From: Papio anubis | Taxonomy: Eukaryota; Chordata; Mammalia; Primates; Cercopithecidae | Assembly (NCBI RefSeq): GCF_008728515.1 | Contig: NC_044979.1 | Coordinates: 172,146,037-172,210,036, forward strand | Direction: 5' to 3' | Length of the DNA: 64,000 nt | Shown: in pieces, positions 12,612-25,029 of the stretch | Layout of the letters: every line of letters begins with the position of its first letter | Position numbering within the stretch: the first letter of the stretch is position 1 | Translations under genes and position numbers: made by a program | Notes under the pieces: model-generated | Databases searched by the model: none | Told to the model about the DNA's origin: nothing | What the model saw: the letters and a program-made list of their open reading frames with translations, nothing else

Positions 12612-13083
12612 TGCTATTCTGGGTTGAATTATATTCCTGCAAAAGATGTTGAAATTCTAACTCTCAGCATCTGTGAATATGACCTAATTTGGAAATAGGG
12701 TCTTTGCAGATGTAATCAAGTTAAGGATCTTGAGATGAGACCATTCTGGATTTAATATGGGATCCAAATTCAATGATTGATGTCTTCATACAAAAAAAGG
12801 AAAGAGAATGAGAGAGAGAGAGATCAGTGGTGTGAAGATACAAGGAAGAAGTCATGTGAAAACAAATGCTGCCCAAGCCAGGGAAAAGTGTGGGGCCACC
12901 AGAAGCTGAAAGAGGCAGGAGGAATTCTCCCCTAGAGCCGTTGGAGGGAGCACGGCCCTGTAGACACCTTGATTCTAGGTTTCTGGCCTTCAGAGCTGTG
13001 AGAGAATAAACTTACGTTGTTTTCAGCCACCCAGTTTGTGGTGATTCGTTACAGCGGTCCCAGGGAACAAACACAGATTTTGG
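12612..13083 (+). mobile_element. MLT1-family MaLR LTR
   Basis: CTGGGTTGAATTATATTCCT, GGAAATAGGGTCTTTGCAGA and GCCACCCAGTTTGTGGTGAT are MLT1 hallmarks in order. Confidence 0.85.
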
Positions 13084-13119
13084 TGTTGATGTGGGAGAAT
13101 AAAAATGATTCTGAGTTCT

Positions 13120-14155
13120 TTGTCATTCCCCACACTAAAAGATATTATTTATTTCCCCTCCTCTTGAATCTGGGCTGGACTGTGACTGTTTAACCAACAG
13201 AATATGCAGAAGTGATGCTGTATTAGTCCGTTTTCATGCTGCTAATAAAGACACAGCTGAGATTGGGTAATTTACAAAGGAAAGAGGTTTAATTGACTCA
13301 CAGTTCAGCAAGGCTGGGGAGGCCTCAGGAAACTTACAATCATGGCAGAAGGGGAAGAAAACATGTCTTTCTTCACAGGGCAGCAGGAAGGAGAAGAATG
13401 AGTGTTCAGTGAAGGGGGAGGCCCCTTATAAAACCATCAGATCTCGTGAGAACTAATTCACTAATACAAGAACGTAATGGGGAAAATTGCCCCCATGATT
13501 CAATTATCTACACCTGGTCCCTCCTATGACACGTGGGGATTATGGGAACTACAATTCAAGATGAGATTTGGGTGGGGGCACAGCCAAACCATATCAGGTG
13601 CCATGCCAGGTCCAGGCCCTAGCCTTCATAAGCCCTGGCAGAGTCTGCATTTACACTGCTGGGAGCTGGGAGCTGCCACAAAAGAAGTGCAGTGACCCTG
13701 CTGAAGAGACCACATAGAGAAGCCAGAGGAGAGAGAGAGAGGCCGTGGACCACATGGAGAAAGAGAGGCCCCCAACTCCAGCTAAGCCCAGCCTTCTAGA
13801 TGCCCCTTCTTCCCAGCTCTTTGGAACTGGCTTCGAGCTTTGCCTCACTCCTGTCTCATTCCAGAGCCTGGTTCTCAGGACTGGAACCCCTAGTGCTTTC
13901 TGGGTCCTGGAGCACTTCCTCAGAGGCAGCTCAGAATCAGCCAATCCTGCCCCGGGGCTTCTATTACATGTGGGGAACCATCTTGGATGTCCCTGCCCAG
14001 TGGAACCCCATGAAGACTGCAGCTCCAAGCAATGTCATCTGCAGCAGAAGAGCCACCCAGCTCATCCCAGTCAACCCACAGAATCATGAGTTATTGACAA
14101 CCTTGAGGAAGAAGAGGCTCTTACAGATATAGGCATTGTAGGCAAAACCAGGTGT
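13120..14155 (+). mobile_element. MLT1-family LTR split by a younger LTR
   Basis: CTTGAATCTGGGCTGGACTG up to CAGAAGTGATGC continues after the insertion as GGTGCCATGCCAGGTCCAGG, as in MLT1. It ends around CACAGAATCATGAGTTATTG. The right boundary is approximate. Confidence 0.7.
13219..13596 (-). mobile_element. MSTA/THE1-like MaLR LTR inserted in MLT1
   Basis: TGTATTAGTCCGTTTTCATG to CAGCCAAACCATATCA is the reverse complement of a THE1/MSTA LTR (TGATATGGTTTGGC...ACTAATACA). Flanks GATGC and GGTGC fit a 5-bp duplication with one change. Confidence 0.9.
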
Positions 14156-14214
14156 AAATAAATGACTGGTTCTTGGTTGCTATTCTCAGCAGATGTGCTG
14201 ATAATAGTAAATTC

Positions 14215-14528
14215 TTTTTGTTTGGTTTTTTTTTGAGACAGAGTCTGGATCTGTTGCCCAGGCTGGAGTGCTGTGGCACGATCTCAGCTCACTACAACCT
14301 CTGCCTCCTGGGTTCAAATGAACCTTCCACCTCAACCTTTCCAGTAGCTAGGATTACAGGCATGCACCATCATGTCCAGCTAGTTTTTGTATTTTTTGTT
14401 TTTGTTTTTGGAGAGATGGGGTTTCGCCATGTTGCTCAGGCTGGTCTCAAACTCCATGGCTCAAGTAATCCACCTGCCTCGGCCTCCCAAAGTGCTTGGA
14501 TTACAGGTGTGAGCCACCGTGCTCAGAC
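14215..14528 (-). mobile_element. Alu SINE
   Basis: Minus-strand Alu with an expanded TTTTTGTTTTTG middle. It ends CCACCGTGCTCAGAC. Confidence 0.94.
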
Positions 14529-14680
14529 AGAAAATAGTAAATTCTTTAGACATATGAGTAGGAGCTTCACAGAGTATCCAACCAAAAGCTGACCCTTAGG
14601 TCTTAGTGCCATATGACTCTAATATTGTTAACCATACATGGGAATGCTTTCTTCTTAATAGTAGTATTAATAAACACCTT

Positions 14681-14970
14681 TTTTTCTTTAGACAGAGTTT
14701 CACACTTGTTGCCCAGGCTGGAGTGCAATGGTGTGATCCTGGCTCACCACAACCTCTGCCTCCTGGGTTCAAGTGATTCTCCTGCCTCAGCCTCCCAAGT
14801 AGGTGGGATCACAGGCATGTGCCACCACACCCAGCTAATTTTTTGTACTTAGTAGAGATGGGGTTTCACCACGTTGGTCAGGCTGGTCTCGAACTCCTGG
14901 CCTCAGGTGATCTGCCCACCTCGGCCTCCCAAAGTGCTGGGATTATAGGCGTGAGCCACTGCGCCCGGCC
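14681..14970 (-). mobile_element. Alu SINE
   Basis: Minus-strand Alu ending GCCACTGCGCCCGGCC. It is followed by A-rich low-complexity DNA (about 14985-15090). Confidence 0.95.
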
Positions 14971-15989
14971 TAAAGACTTATTTTTACAACTAAGTAAATA
15001 AATCTTACCAAATAAATAAAGTATCGAATTATCAAATAAAACAAAACATCCAATTAACAAATATTGAATCAAATAAATAATAAAAACCAACTCATAATTA
15101 AATCCGTGCCTAACTTGACCACTCTGTGGGACTGTAGAGGTAAAGTGGTACTCACTTATGGGGAACCATACACACTTCATCCCAGCGTCAGAAAGAAAAA
15201 ACACACCATACCTGAGGCAAACAAACAAAACAAGGTCACCCAAAATGAGGAAAACCTTGTGCCTCTCCTGTAAGTTACTTACTCCTCAACAAAACTTTTA
15301 CCCCAGACTTCTGCAATGCTGCTGCTTCAGGATTCGTCAGGACCTTTGTGGATATGACAATTGTGTGATAAATTTTGTTTCTCTGCCATGTGCAGATTAC
15401 TGTAAACTCAGTGGCCTTTGTAATTTTGCGCATTTGTTTTCTTTAAATGTCTGTTTTCTTTGATGATCCACTTCTTCTATCCCCAGAACATTCTTGCAGC
15501 TCTTTTTCAAGCAAACTTTTTTTTTTTTTCAAATGCTTTTATCTCAAAATCTTCCATTCCCAAAGACCCTGAACTCAGGGAGGGCAGGCACAGTAGAGGG
15601 TGGGGGTTGGGCACTGCGTGGAAAATAGGAGAATTAAGCGAAGATCTATGTGCTGAATAGCCATGTTCTCCCACTCGGCTCCTAGAACATTGAAAATGAG
15701 GTGCCTTTTTTCAAGGCAAGAAATTGGAGGATTTGTCTCTGAAGAATCTAAATGGCCCCAGTAAAAATACTGCTGAGATTAACACTTAGGGTCCCCGGTT
15801 AAAACAAACAAACAAACAAACAAAGCAATAGCCCTCCAATCATCCTGCAGAGAAGCCCAACCACCACATGTCCCAGTAAACTCCTCAGACCTTCCCTGCA
15901 GGCTCCTTCTCTTACAGGGGAACCCTCCAGGATCTTTCCTTTTTGGTTGGTTTGCTTTGTTCTCTGCCATATTAAACACCATTCTCTAA

Positions 15990-16800
15990 CACGTGTTACA
16001 GACACGTGTTTTCCTAGCATTTTAATATGAGATGGCCTCTCATGTGATAGGCAAAAAACAAACAGGAGAAAAGACAAATGTGGGCAGCAGATGAGAAGCT
16101 CAAAAATTAAAAACAAAATTCTTAAAGAGAATACAATGCATCCATAAAACAAGAACAGAATGATAGAGAAAAAAAGGGCACAATCAGAGAGCAAGAATGG
16201 GCTCTTAGAAAGAAACGATGCATTTGCTAAAATGAAAAATTCAATAGCCTGATTGGAAAAGGGAGTGGAAAAATTATCCCAGAAAGTAGAACAAAATGAC
16301 AGAGATAAACTAGAGGAGAAAAAGATAAAAAGAAAAACAAAAAGCCAATACAGAAGCCAACATTCAACAATCGGTGGTCTAGAGAAGACAGATAATACAG
16401 AGAGAAAAAAACTATTAAAGAAAGAAGACTCCAGACAACTGTCACCACTGAAATGCATGATTTTCCAGACTGAATAGGCCAGAGAGTACCCAGCAAAATG
16501 AATGGAGCAAAGCCTCCACAAAGATTGTTTCAAAAAAATTTTTCAAGTCTTTTACAGAGGAAATAATAGTTTCTATTTCTGAAAATTAGTATGGTTAGGA
16601 TGTCTAGTTAGGGACTGAGTCAGATTCACAGCTCATGTTTTTAGCAAGACTATTTTATAAGGGGTATGTACTCCATCAGGACGCAAGTGAGATCTCCAGA
16701 TCACTCTGGAGAAACCTCTTTCTCTCTCTTCCCTTCTTCCTCCGTGCCTCTCCTCCTCCCTTCCTCTCCCTATTAGCAGTCATTGACGATTAAGCGGATC
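15990..16800 (+). mobile_element. Old L1/HAL1-like fragment, A-rich
   Basis: ATGAAAAATTCAATAGCCTG, TCCCAGAAAGTAGAACAAAA and CAGACTGAATAGGCCAGAGA follow L1M/HAL1 internal sequence. The 244-aa minus-strand frame across it is an effect of A-rich composition. Boundaries are rough. Confidence 0.5.
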
Positions 16801-18367
16801 ATTGATAAGACCCATAATCCCAACAAAGGTTTACAAAATGCCTTATCCTCATTCTATCCACCCTTCTTTTATGCTCCTATTAGAATATTTCCATAGGGAC
16901 AAATTTTCCTTTGTTAACTATCTATTTAGCTATAGACATAATTTCAATGTTATATTTCCAGCATATCATACGTGTTCACCCTGGAACTTTATTCCCTACT
17001 AGGGTGTAAAGACGAAAACTGAGCAAAAACAAGGAAGCCCCTGTGGATACCTATTTCCTTAATTCAAGTAATTGATATTCCACCTCTGTATCTTTCAACT
17101 CAGAATATGTAGGGCCATGCAAGTGTTTTGTTTATTTTATGGTTATTCCTGTAGCCTTTTGGCATTTGACATTGTAAGTCACAATCATGTTTAATACATG
17201 AGCTCCGGGAAACTTTGATTGATAGACCACTAATATTTTTAAGGAGTAGCTTGCAATTCCCAGACTGCACTCAAAACAGGAGAAATTCTCTCCAAGAAAA
17301 TGTGTAAATAGCTAGTTTCTACAGGAGAGGAAGCCTGTCTGAGTTTATAATCTTCAGCTTTGGTTCACACTCCACCTGACCCATTTAATTATACAAGGGC
17401 ATCAGTCATTGAAAGCTAAAATTAACAGTTCATGAGTTTTGCCAGAGAGCTCTGATATCTCCAGTGGAAACTTTCCAGACTGCTCTTATGACAGACCAGC
17501 ATCCACTGATGTTGCCACAGAGAAACAAAAAATAAGAAATGAGGTTTTTGCCTTGGTTTTTCCAGCAATTGCCACGTGGACAGTCTGCCTGGTCTTGGTG
17601 ATAACCCCACTCTGGTCACATTTACATAACACATAGTTTTTGGTCATTGACTGTGGGCCTGGCACACAGATGGGTGCTGAGAGTAAAGAGGTGCACAAGA
17701 CAGACAAAGAGCCTGTGCCCAGAGCCAGGAGACCTGGCCTCCTACACCAGCCCCAGCACTCCACTCACTGGCCACATGGGTTCAGGCCAAGTCTTGAAAA
17801 TCACACAGATTCTAGGCATTGGAGGAGTTCCCAGGTAAAGAGGCAGTCCACACCAAGTCAGGAAGAGCCAGATTAAATTCCCAGCTTCCTCCCTTACCAT
17901 CTCTGTGGCATGAGCCTGAGGTCATTTAGAAATGGTCAGAAAGGAAGAAGCAGATGAAATGCAAGAGTGCAAGGAAGATCCAAGGGAAACCACATAGCTG
18001 TTGTTCCTTCTTTAATCAGGGTGTAACGTTCATATAGTAAAATGTAATAACATGCACCAATCTTAAGCATACAACATAATGAACTCTTCACATAAATCCA
18101 ATATAACCACCACCCAGATCAAGATATAGAACATTTCCAGCATCCCCGGTAGATAGACACTTTAATGTGAAAATATCAAAAGTTGAATCCCATGACATCT
18201 ATTACGTTACCACAATCAGTCCTGCCTCACTCCAGCACCATTTCCTTAGCAGGGGAGATGAGTTTACAGTTTCTCGTTCCACCCTCCTGGTGACCAAGAG
18301 TACCACTTATAGACTAGCCTACTGATCTGGGGTTACAGATGGAGCCTGTAGATCTGTCTTAGACTTG
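16801..18367. other. Intergenic DNA, mostly unassigned
   Basis: AT-rich. A stretch near 18.0-18.16 kb (AGTAAAATGTAATAACATGC and following) looks like an L1 3' region scrap. Nothing else recognised. Confidence 0.45.
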
Positions 18368-18700
18368 TTTTTTTGTTTGTTTGTTTTTTATTTTGTTTGT
18401 TTGTTTGTTTGTTTTTCTGAGACGGAGCTTACACCGTTGCCTAGACTGGAGTGCAGTGGCATGATCGTGGCTCACTTCAACCTCTGCCTTCTGGGCTCAA
18501 GCTATTCTCATGCCTCAGCCTCCCAAGGAGCTGGGATTACAGGTACTCGCTACCATGTCCAGCTAATTTTTGTATTTTTTAGTAGAGGTGGAGTTTCACC
18601 ATGTTGGCCGGGCTGGTCTCGAACTCCTGACCTCAGGTGATCCACCTGCCTCGGCCTCCCAAAGCACTGGGATTACAGGCATGAGCCACTGCACCCAGCC
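18368..18700 (-). mobile_element. Alu SINE with (TTTG)n tail
   Basis: Minus-strand Alu whose tail has evolved into TTTG repeats (18370-18416). It ends GCCACTGCACCCAGCC. Confidence 0.95.
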
Positions 18701-18884
18701 TGGCTTAGACTTCTAATGTGTAATGAGCTAACTGGCCAATGCTGCACTAGCAAAATATACAATATTGTCCCCTTCTTATTGTACTAGCTAACCAGCCCAG
18801 ATTTTCTTTATATTACAAAATGTACTAAATATCATAAAATTACTACATGGGCAATAAAAGTTGGGGGGATGTAACAGCATCTTT

Positions 18885-19327
18885 CTTAATAGCCAACTGG
18901 TGGAAACCACTCAAAAGTCCATCAACAGATGAATGGATAAACAAAATGTTGTCTATCTATATAATGGAATATTATTTAGCCATGAAAAGGAATGAAATTC
19001 TGATACATGCTACAACATGGATGGACCTTGACAAACCTTATACTGAGTGAAAGAAACCAGACACAAAAGACCACATACTATTACATATGTTTCCATTCAT
19101 ACAAACCTCCAGAACGCGTAACTTTGTAGAGACAGAAAGTAGATTAGTGATTGCTTGAGGTTGGTGCTCAGGGTGGAGGGATAGGAGGTTAATAGCTAAA
19201 GGGTATGGGGTTTGTTTTTGAGGTGATAAAATGTTCTAAAATTATAATGTTGGTTACACCTATTCGAGAATATACTACAAGCCACTAAATTGTACACTTT
19301 ATATGGGTGAGTTGTATGGTACGTGAT
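18885..19327 (+). mobile_element. Old L1 (L1M) 3' end
   Basis: AGTCCATCAACAGATGAATG, ATAATGGAATATTATTTAGC and GAGTGAAAGAAACCAGACAC are typical of L1M 3' ends. Confidence 0.8.
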
Positions 19328-19402
19328 TGCTATGGTTTGAATGTCTGTCACCTCCAAAACTCCCGTTGTAACTTAGTCCCCAATGTAACAGTATTAAGAT
19401 GG

Positions 19403-19706
19403 GGCTGGGCCAGCTGTGGTGGCTCACATCTATAATCCTAGCACTTTGGGAGGCCGAGGCAGGCAGATCGCTTGAGCTCAGGAATTTGAGACCAGTCTGG
19501 GTGACATGTCAAAGCTTCATCTCTACAAAAAATACAAAAATTAGTTGGGCATAGTGGCTCGCACCTGTAGTCCCAGCTACTTGGGAGACTGAGGTAGGAG
19601 GATCACTTGAGCCTGGGAGGTGGAGTTGCAGTGAGCCAAGTCAAGCCACTGCATTCCAGCTTGGGCAACAGAGGGAGATCCTGTGTCAAAAAAAAAAAAA
19701 AAAAAA
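19403..19706 (+). mobile_element. Alu SINE
   Basis: Plus-strand, GGCTGGGCCAGCTGTGGTGG to an A-run. It is directly followed by another Alu. Confidence 0.94.
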
Positions 19707-20013
19707 GACTGGGCACCCGTGGCTCACGCTTGAACTTCCAGCACTTTGGGAGACTGAGGCGGGTGGATCACTTGAGGTCAGGAGTTCAAGACCAGCCTAG
19801 CCAACATGGTGAAACCCCATCTCTACTAAAAGTGCAAAAATTAGCTAGATGCGGTAGTGGGCGCCTATAATTCCAGCCAGTCAGGAGGCTGAGGCAGTAG
19901 AATTCCTTGAACCCGGGAGGTGGAGGTTGCAGTGACACAACGAGCTGACATTGTGCCACTGCACTCCAGCCTGGGCAACAGAGCCAGACTTTGTCTCAAA
20001 AAAAAAAAAAAAA
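19707..20013 (+). mobile_element. Alu SINE, head-to-tail with the previous one
   Basis: Plus-strand, GACTGGGCACCCGTGGCTCA to CTTTGTCTC and an A-run. It has no spacer from the preceding tail, as when one Alu inserts into another's A-tail. Confidence 0.94.
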
Positions 20014-20246
20014 CCCAAAATAAAATAAAATGAAAGTCACAGACACCGAGGGAAAAGCCAAGTGAAGATAAAGGCAAATGGAATAATCCAGCCACAAGCC
20101 AAGGAATGCCTGGGGCCACCAGGAGCCGGAAGAGGCAGGAAGGACCCTTTTCTAGGGCCTTCGGAGGAAGGGGCAGCCCTGCTGATATGTTGACTTCAGA
20201 TTTTTGGCTGGTCTGAACGGTGAGAAGAAATTTTTGTTGTTTCAAG

Positions 20247-20330
20247 CCAGGAGGCGGAGGCTGCAGTGAGCCAAGATCGTACCACTGCACTCCATCCTGG
20301 GTGACAGAGCAAGACTCTGTCTCTAATTAA
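20247..20330 (+). mobile_element. Alu right-end fragment
   Basis: Only the last part is present: AGGAGGCGGAGGCTGCAGTG to GCAAGACTCTGTCTC. Confidence 0.85.
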
Positions 20331-20395
20331 TAAATTAATTAGTCAGTCCCAAGTATTCAGTTATAGCAACAGAAAATGGACTAAGACCATGATTA

Positions 20396-21319
20396 CCTTT
20401 CAATAAAGCCATATTTAAGAAAATAAAACAAGGGGGCAATATAAAGTAAGTTGAAATGTAACTTAAGGTGTTATTACCCAAAGACACTCAGGATCAGCAT
20501 TGTGAGGAAGATCCTTCTGGTGCTTTTCTACATGTAATTTTGTTGTTGTTTTACTTAATCATGATGATACAGTACGTAGAGTTTTATAGGACTGGAAAGA
20601 TTTCTAAGGTATAATAGTCAGATTTAGGTGCCAATACCAGAAATTTCTTGAGCTATTTGAAGCACAAAGAGATTTAACAGAGGGACTCTTTGGTGTTTAT
20701 GAAACTGTTAAAAAGACTGGGTAGAGACTCTAGACTGGCTTCCCAGGAATGGATCACACAGAACCGGCCAGCCAAGGCAGCTGTTAGCACTGCCACAGCC
20801 AATAATAGCATCAGGAAGCTGCTACTATGACTGGTGAATCCAGCAATGCCCTTGTTAGCTGTGATTGAGGGATCTGAAAACCACCACTGGAACTGCTGGC
20901 TTCAGAGCTTTGCCACTGGCACCTCTGCTAACGCTGCCAGGCACACACATACCCAAAAAAGGCATTTGCTGATGTGCTGACAGCAGAAACCACAAAGGCA
21001 GCTGAAGTGTGGCGGCCACTTTACTTCTCGAATAAATGCATCCAATTGGTCACACCTAATTGATATCAAGATCCTTAGCTGCAAGGGAGGCTGGGAAATA
21101 CAATTATATAAGAAAGGTATTTATCATACCATGTTAGAAACTTTTAAACTATCTTAAAGTAGCTACATAACTTTTCATTAAATATACATACATAAATATA
21201 TATGCATTTAATTAATCAACCCCCCCACCTATTTATGATAGTTTGTTTCCAGAGTTTTATATTATGAATATTAAGATTCCAACATTTAATATTATAAATA
21301 ATAATATCATGATATGGCC
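20396..21319. other. Intergenic DNA, no feature recognised
   Basis: AT-rich sequence, including a TATATA-rich patch near 21.18-21.21 kb. No gene or named repeat seen. Confidence 0.45.
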
Positions 21320-21545
21320 AATAATAACAACTACAGCTTATTTAATACTTCCTTCTTCGATACAGTGTGCTAGGTAGGCCATTTTCGTTATATTTGTCAA
21401 TCATTTTTTAGTTAGGACTCAACAATCTGCTTATGAAGGTAACTAGTAATCCCATTGTACAGATAACAAAACTGAGGGTTAAAGAGAAGTCAGAGCTAGA
21501 TTTAACACCAAAGCTTGCACCTTTAACTAGTACGCAAATACTCAT
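21320..21545 (+). mobile_element. MIR SINE
   Basis: TAATCCCATTGTACAGATAA and AAACTGAGGGTTAAAGAGAA match the MIR 3' half, preceded by a diverged MIR core. Confidence 0.65.
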
Positions 21546-22448
21546 GCAAATAGACTTTTTTGGTATTAGAAATGATCTCCATTGGACAAATAACCAGAAA
21601 TAGAATTACATACTGTTCAAGAGCTGTGAATGCTTCTAAATCCCTTGAGATTCATGAATGAGCAGGCCAGATTCTCAGTCAACGTAACTGTCAGGACTGC
21701 GAGCACCTCCATGGCAGGTGCCCCTTTTTATCACTTGAATGCCTGGCTCGGCGCCTGGCACACTGTGGCCACTCCGTGGGTGTTTCCTTGGTGTTTCTGT
21801 GTGTAACAGTGGGTGTGCAGGCAGGACAGCATGAAGACGCTCCAGTTCAAATAACTGCATTCCTTTTGTGGCATAAAGCACGAGTTGCACCTAGGCTAGT
21901 CCAGCTCTAGACCACACATGAAAGTGAGTGACTGGAACATGCAACCCTCTATCTGCTTTCGCCAGCTTCACACACCAGGTAAGTCATTGCACTTTCCATG
22001 ACCATGTTGCCTGTGAAAAGGATGAACGTGGTATGATAAATCAGACATCCAAGCAACTGTGCACAAGGCTGGAGATTGCATCCATTGTTTTAGGTAGGTC
22101 AATGGGAGCAATTCTTAGCAAGTGAAACTGCATCACTTTGGATTATTTAATAAGTTAACTGCCCTATTTAATGCTGATTCTTTAAATCAATATTATCCAC
22201 TCATATATATTGTCACAGTCCACCAATGCCCAGAGAAGTTAGACTGCGAGCCCGAGGACTTCAGAAGATGCATTAACCACTGCAGGCCACCAAATAGCCT
22301 TCATAAGCCTTGCCCTACTTCTCTCCCAGGAAGGGGTTTATACTCACACAACTTCCAGCTGAAGGGGTTGGTATTGCTAATACCTTGGGACCTCCACATA
22401 CTGCTTTTTCCTGCGGAGCAAAGTGTAGTAGCAAAATGATTGCTCTTA

Positions 22449-22765
22449 GGGCCAGGCATGGCTGCTCACACCTGTAATCCCAGTAGTTTGGGAGACTGAG
22501 GTGGGGGGCGGGTGGATCACCCAAAGTGTGGAGTTCGAGACCGGCCTGGCCAACGTGGTGAAACCCCATCTCTACCAAAAACACAAAAATTAGCCTGGTG
22601 TGGTGGTGCATGCCTGTAGTCCCAGCTACTCAGGAGGCTGAGGCACGAGAATTGCTTGAAAACCCAGCAGATGGAGGTTGCAGTGAACCAAGATTGTATT
22701 ACTGCACTCCATCCGGGTATCACAGAAAGACTGCCTCAAAAAAAAAAAAAAAAAAAAAAAAAAAG
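22449..22765 (+). mobile_element. Alu SINE with target-site duplication
   Basis: Plus-strand Alu with a long A-tail, flanked by AATGATTGCTCTT before and after. It is the last Alu before a 19.4-kb Alu-free stretch. Confidence 0.95.
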
Positions 22766-25029
22766 AATGATTGCTCTTGGGAATTTTACCACTAAGATGC
22801 CAAAAAACCGTGACACATCAGCTGGCCTATAATGAGGAGGGTCTACATTCAGTGGATTTATTCCATCTTTCAGACTATATCACGTGGAATTTTCTTATAG
22901 TCTTTTTCCCTCTTTAAAAAAATCCTAAGGTTATTAAAGATACTCCTTTCAGTACTGCCTTCCCCTCCCCATGGGCTACACTATTCAATTGTCTTTTAAA
23001 GAACAGAATTGTAACTTGCATTATCCATGGAGAAAATTCCTGGAGAAAACACAGATGTTTTCTGGCTCATGTCACACAGGCGGTTCTGAAATCTACGAAG
23101 TTATATCAGGACTTCCTGGCACCGTGAGAGGAAGGTTGGGAGGCAGTATTACTCAGCCGGACCATAATGATTTTATTTATTCCACATGGCCTAAAAACAT
23201 GTTCGAACATAATGTGCCACAATTTTTCTGGTGATTTCTATGAATCAGTTTTTAATTATGAATAACGTTTTTAGAGATACTCCTGAGAAATTGTACCCAA
23301 GGTTCCCTTGACAGCAATCACGTAAAGTATCTAAAATGAAGCAACTTCCACGGCTAACACAGAAAATCAAAGCGTAGATTCTAAAAGATTCATTAGTCAT
23401 CTTTGCTGAGAACAAGAGTCTCACCATTCGCACATGCAAAGGGTGGCTGAGAAACTCAGATCAACAAACATAACTAGAAAAAGACGTTTACCGTCAAATA
23501 ACTGTTCAAAGGAGTTTTGTACAAATATAAATTTTGTAACTTCACTCTGAGCCTTTTTCTTTTCTTGTAGCTAGGAATTTTCTCTGTGTTTAAATTCTTG
23601 CCTTTCTAATCCTCAGCTGACGTTTTGCAGCTTTTAAGGGATCACTGTGGCTACAGCAGGAAGGGTTCCTGCTCCATGGCTCAACCCAGGCCACTCAGAA
23701 ATTAAAATGTTTGTGCAAGATAATGAGTATGAATTTCCATTTCTGTGGGGTTTACTTTTAGAAAATCCAGCTACTGAAACTCAATCAAATCGGGTCCGAG
23801 TAACACGCTCTCAAAGAACAGATGGGTGCAGTCAGCTCTGGAATTCAGGTACTTTTCGCAGGTGTATCTCTCCGGGAGACCATTTTCCTTCATTTGTCAG
23901 AGCTCACAGTTTCCACGAAAATGTCGCCAAGGGATCAGGCTAAACAGAAATACAGATAAGTCAAGTAGCTTTCAGTGGAGCACCCTTAATGTCACTTAAA
24001 CAGGGAGGTATTTTCTGGTCAATTACCTGAAATAGACTCCAGTAAACGCGAAAATTATTTTTGCATGGGTAGCAACAGCGTTTATTTTTTTCCTTTCCCG
24101 GCTCCCAACTATCCAGGAACAAAGCAAATTCACACAGGAGTGTTCCAGGACTCACAACCTTGTTTAGATTGTTTAAAAGGAATTGGAAGCTGTGGCTTTT
24201 CATCCAGTGTCGAGAGCTCCCGAGCAAGTCGCTGGCACTGGCTGCTTAGCCAGAGGAAGCCAGCGTCTACCTGTGTCACTCAACGGCGCTCCTCCCACGG
24301 CGACACCTCCGTGCTTTTTTTGCTTGCTTGTATTTATTCAAAACTTAGATTTGTCAATAACGCGGGACTTGGCAAATAGGAGGACCTCTCCGAAATTAAA
24401 TGCAAGATTGAACATAGGTCTCTCACATCATAATAAAGCGGTTTAATTGACTTCAGCCGAGGGAGCGGAGTGGCACTTGCCCAATCCCTTCGAGCCCCGC
24501 GCACACTCGCACCATGACCGCCTCTCCCATAAAGAGAAAAGCCACGAGAAGGGTCCCCTGATTGTGCAGATCTGTGTGCCCTTCTAAGGAAGGCGCCCGA
24601 GGGCTCACTCTGCCTGGTTCAAAAGCTTATGGGAGAGAAGCACCGAAAAGAATTCTGTTGTCAGGTTAAATAAAGTCTTTGTCTACACTCGCAGGATGGA
24701 AAGGGCGATGGTGCAATCACCGAGATTATTTTGTTTCCGTCCTCTAAAAAAATGAAGAGGGGACTGGAGTCGGGACCAAAATTATTCGTAGACCGCACGG
24801 TTTGCAGTCACCCTGAAGTAACCAGCAGCCGATGCTGTCTCCAGGGAAAATGTTCTTGAGCTGGAAAAGGTGCTAATTTACAGTCTTTCGTTTTACCCGA
24901 AAATGGGCTGCACTCCTTGACTGCTCCGGAGTTTGCTCTAGCACCTAGAAGGAATTCTGACTTAGGGCAGGGGCAAGGGATAGTGGAGGGCGTTGGACCT
25001 TCTTCCTCAATCGGGACCACGCCAGGTCT
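22766..25029. other. Single-copy upstream DNA, no feature recognised
   Basis: No Alu, L1 or LTR is visible. It leads into the CpG-rich zone. It could include conserved regulatory DNA of SIM2, but conservation cannot be judged from one sequence. Confidence 0.45.

Larger units (their letters stand above)
19328..20395 (+). mobile_element. MaLR LTR split by three Alu insertions
   Basis: TTGCTATGGTTTGAATGTCT begins the LTR. It resumes at about 20040-20246 and ends at about 20331-20395 with GTTATAGCAACAGAAAATGG and ACTAAGACC. Alus at 19403-19706, 19707-20013 and 20247-20330 interrupt it. Confidence 0.65.

Noticed and set aside
15799..16533. 244-aa minus-strand hydrophobic frame resembling a membrane protein
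   Set aside because: It is the complement of an A-rich old L1/HAL1-like sequence, so Phe/Leu/Ser codons dominate. It is not a gene.
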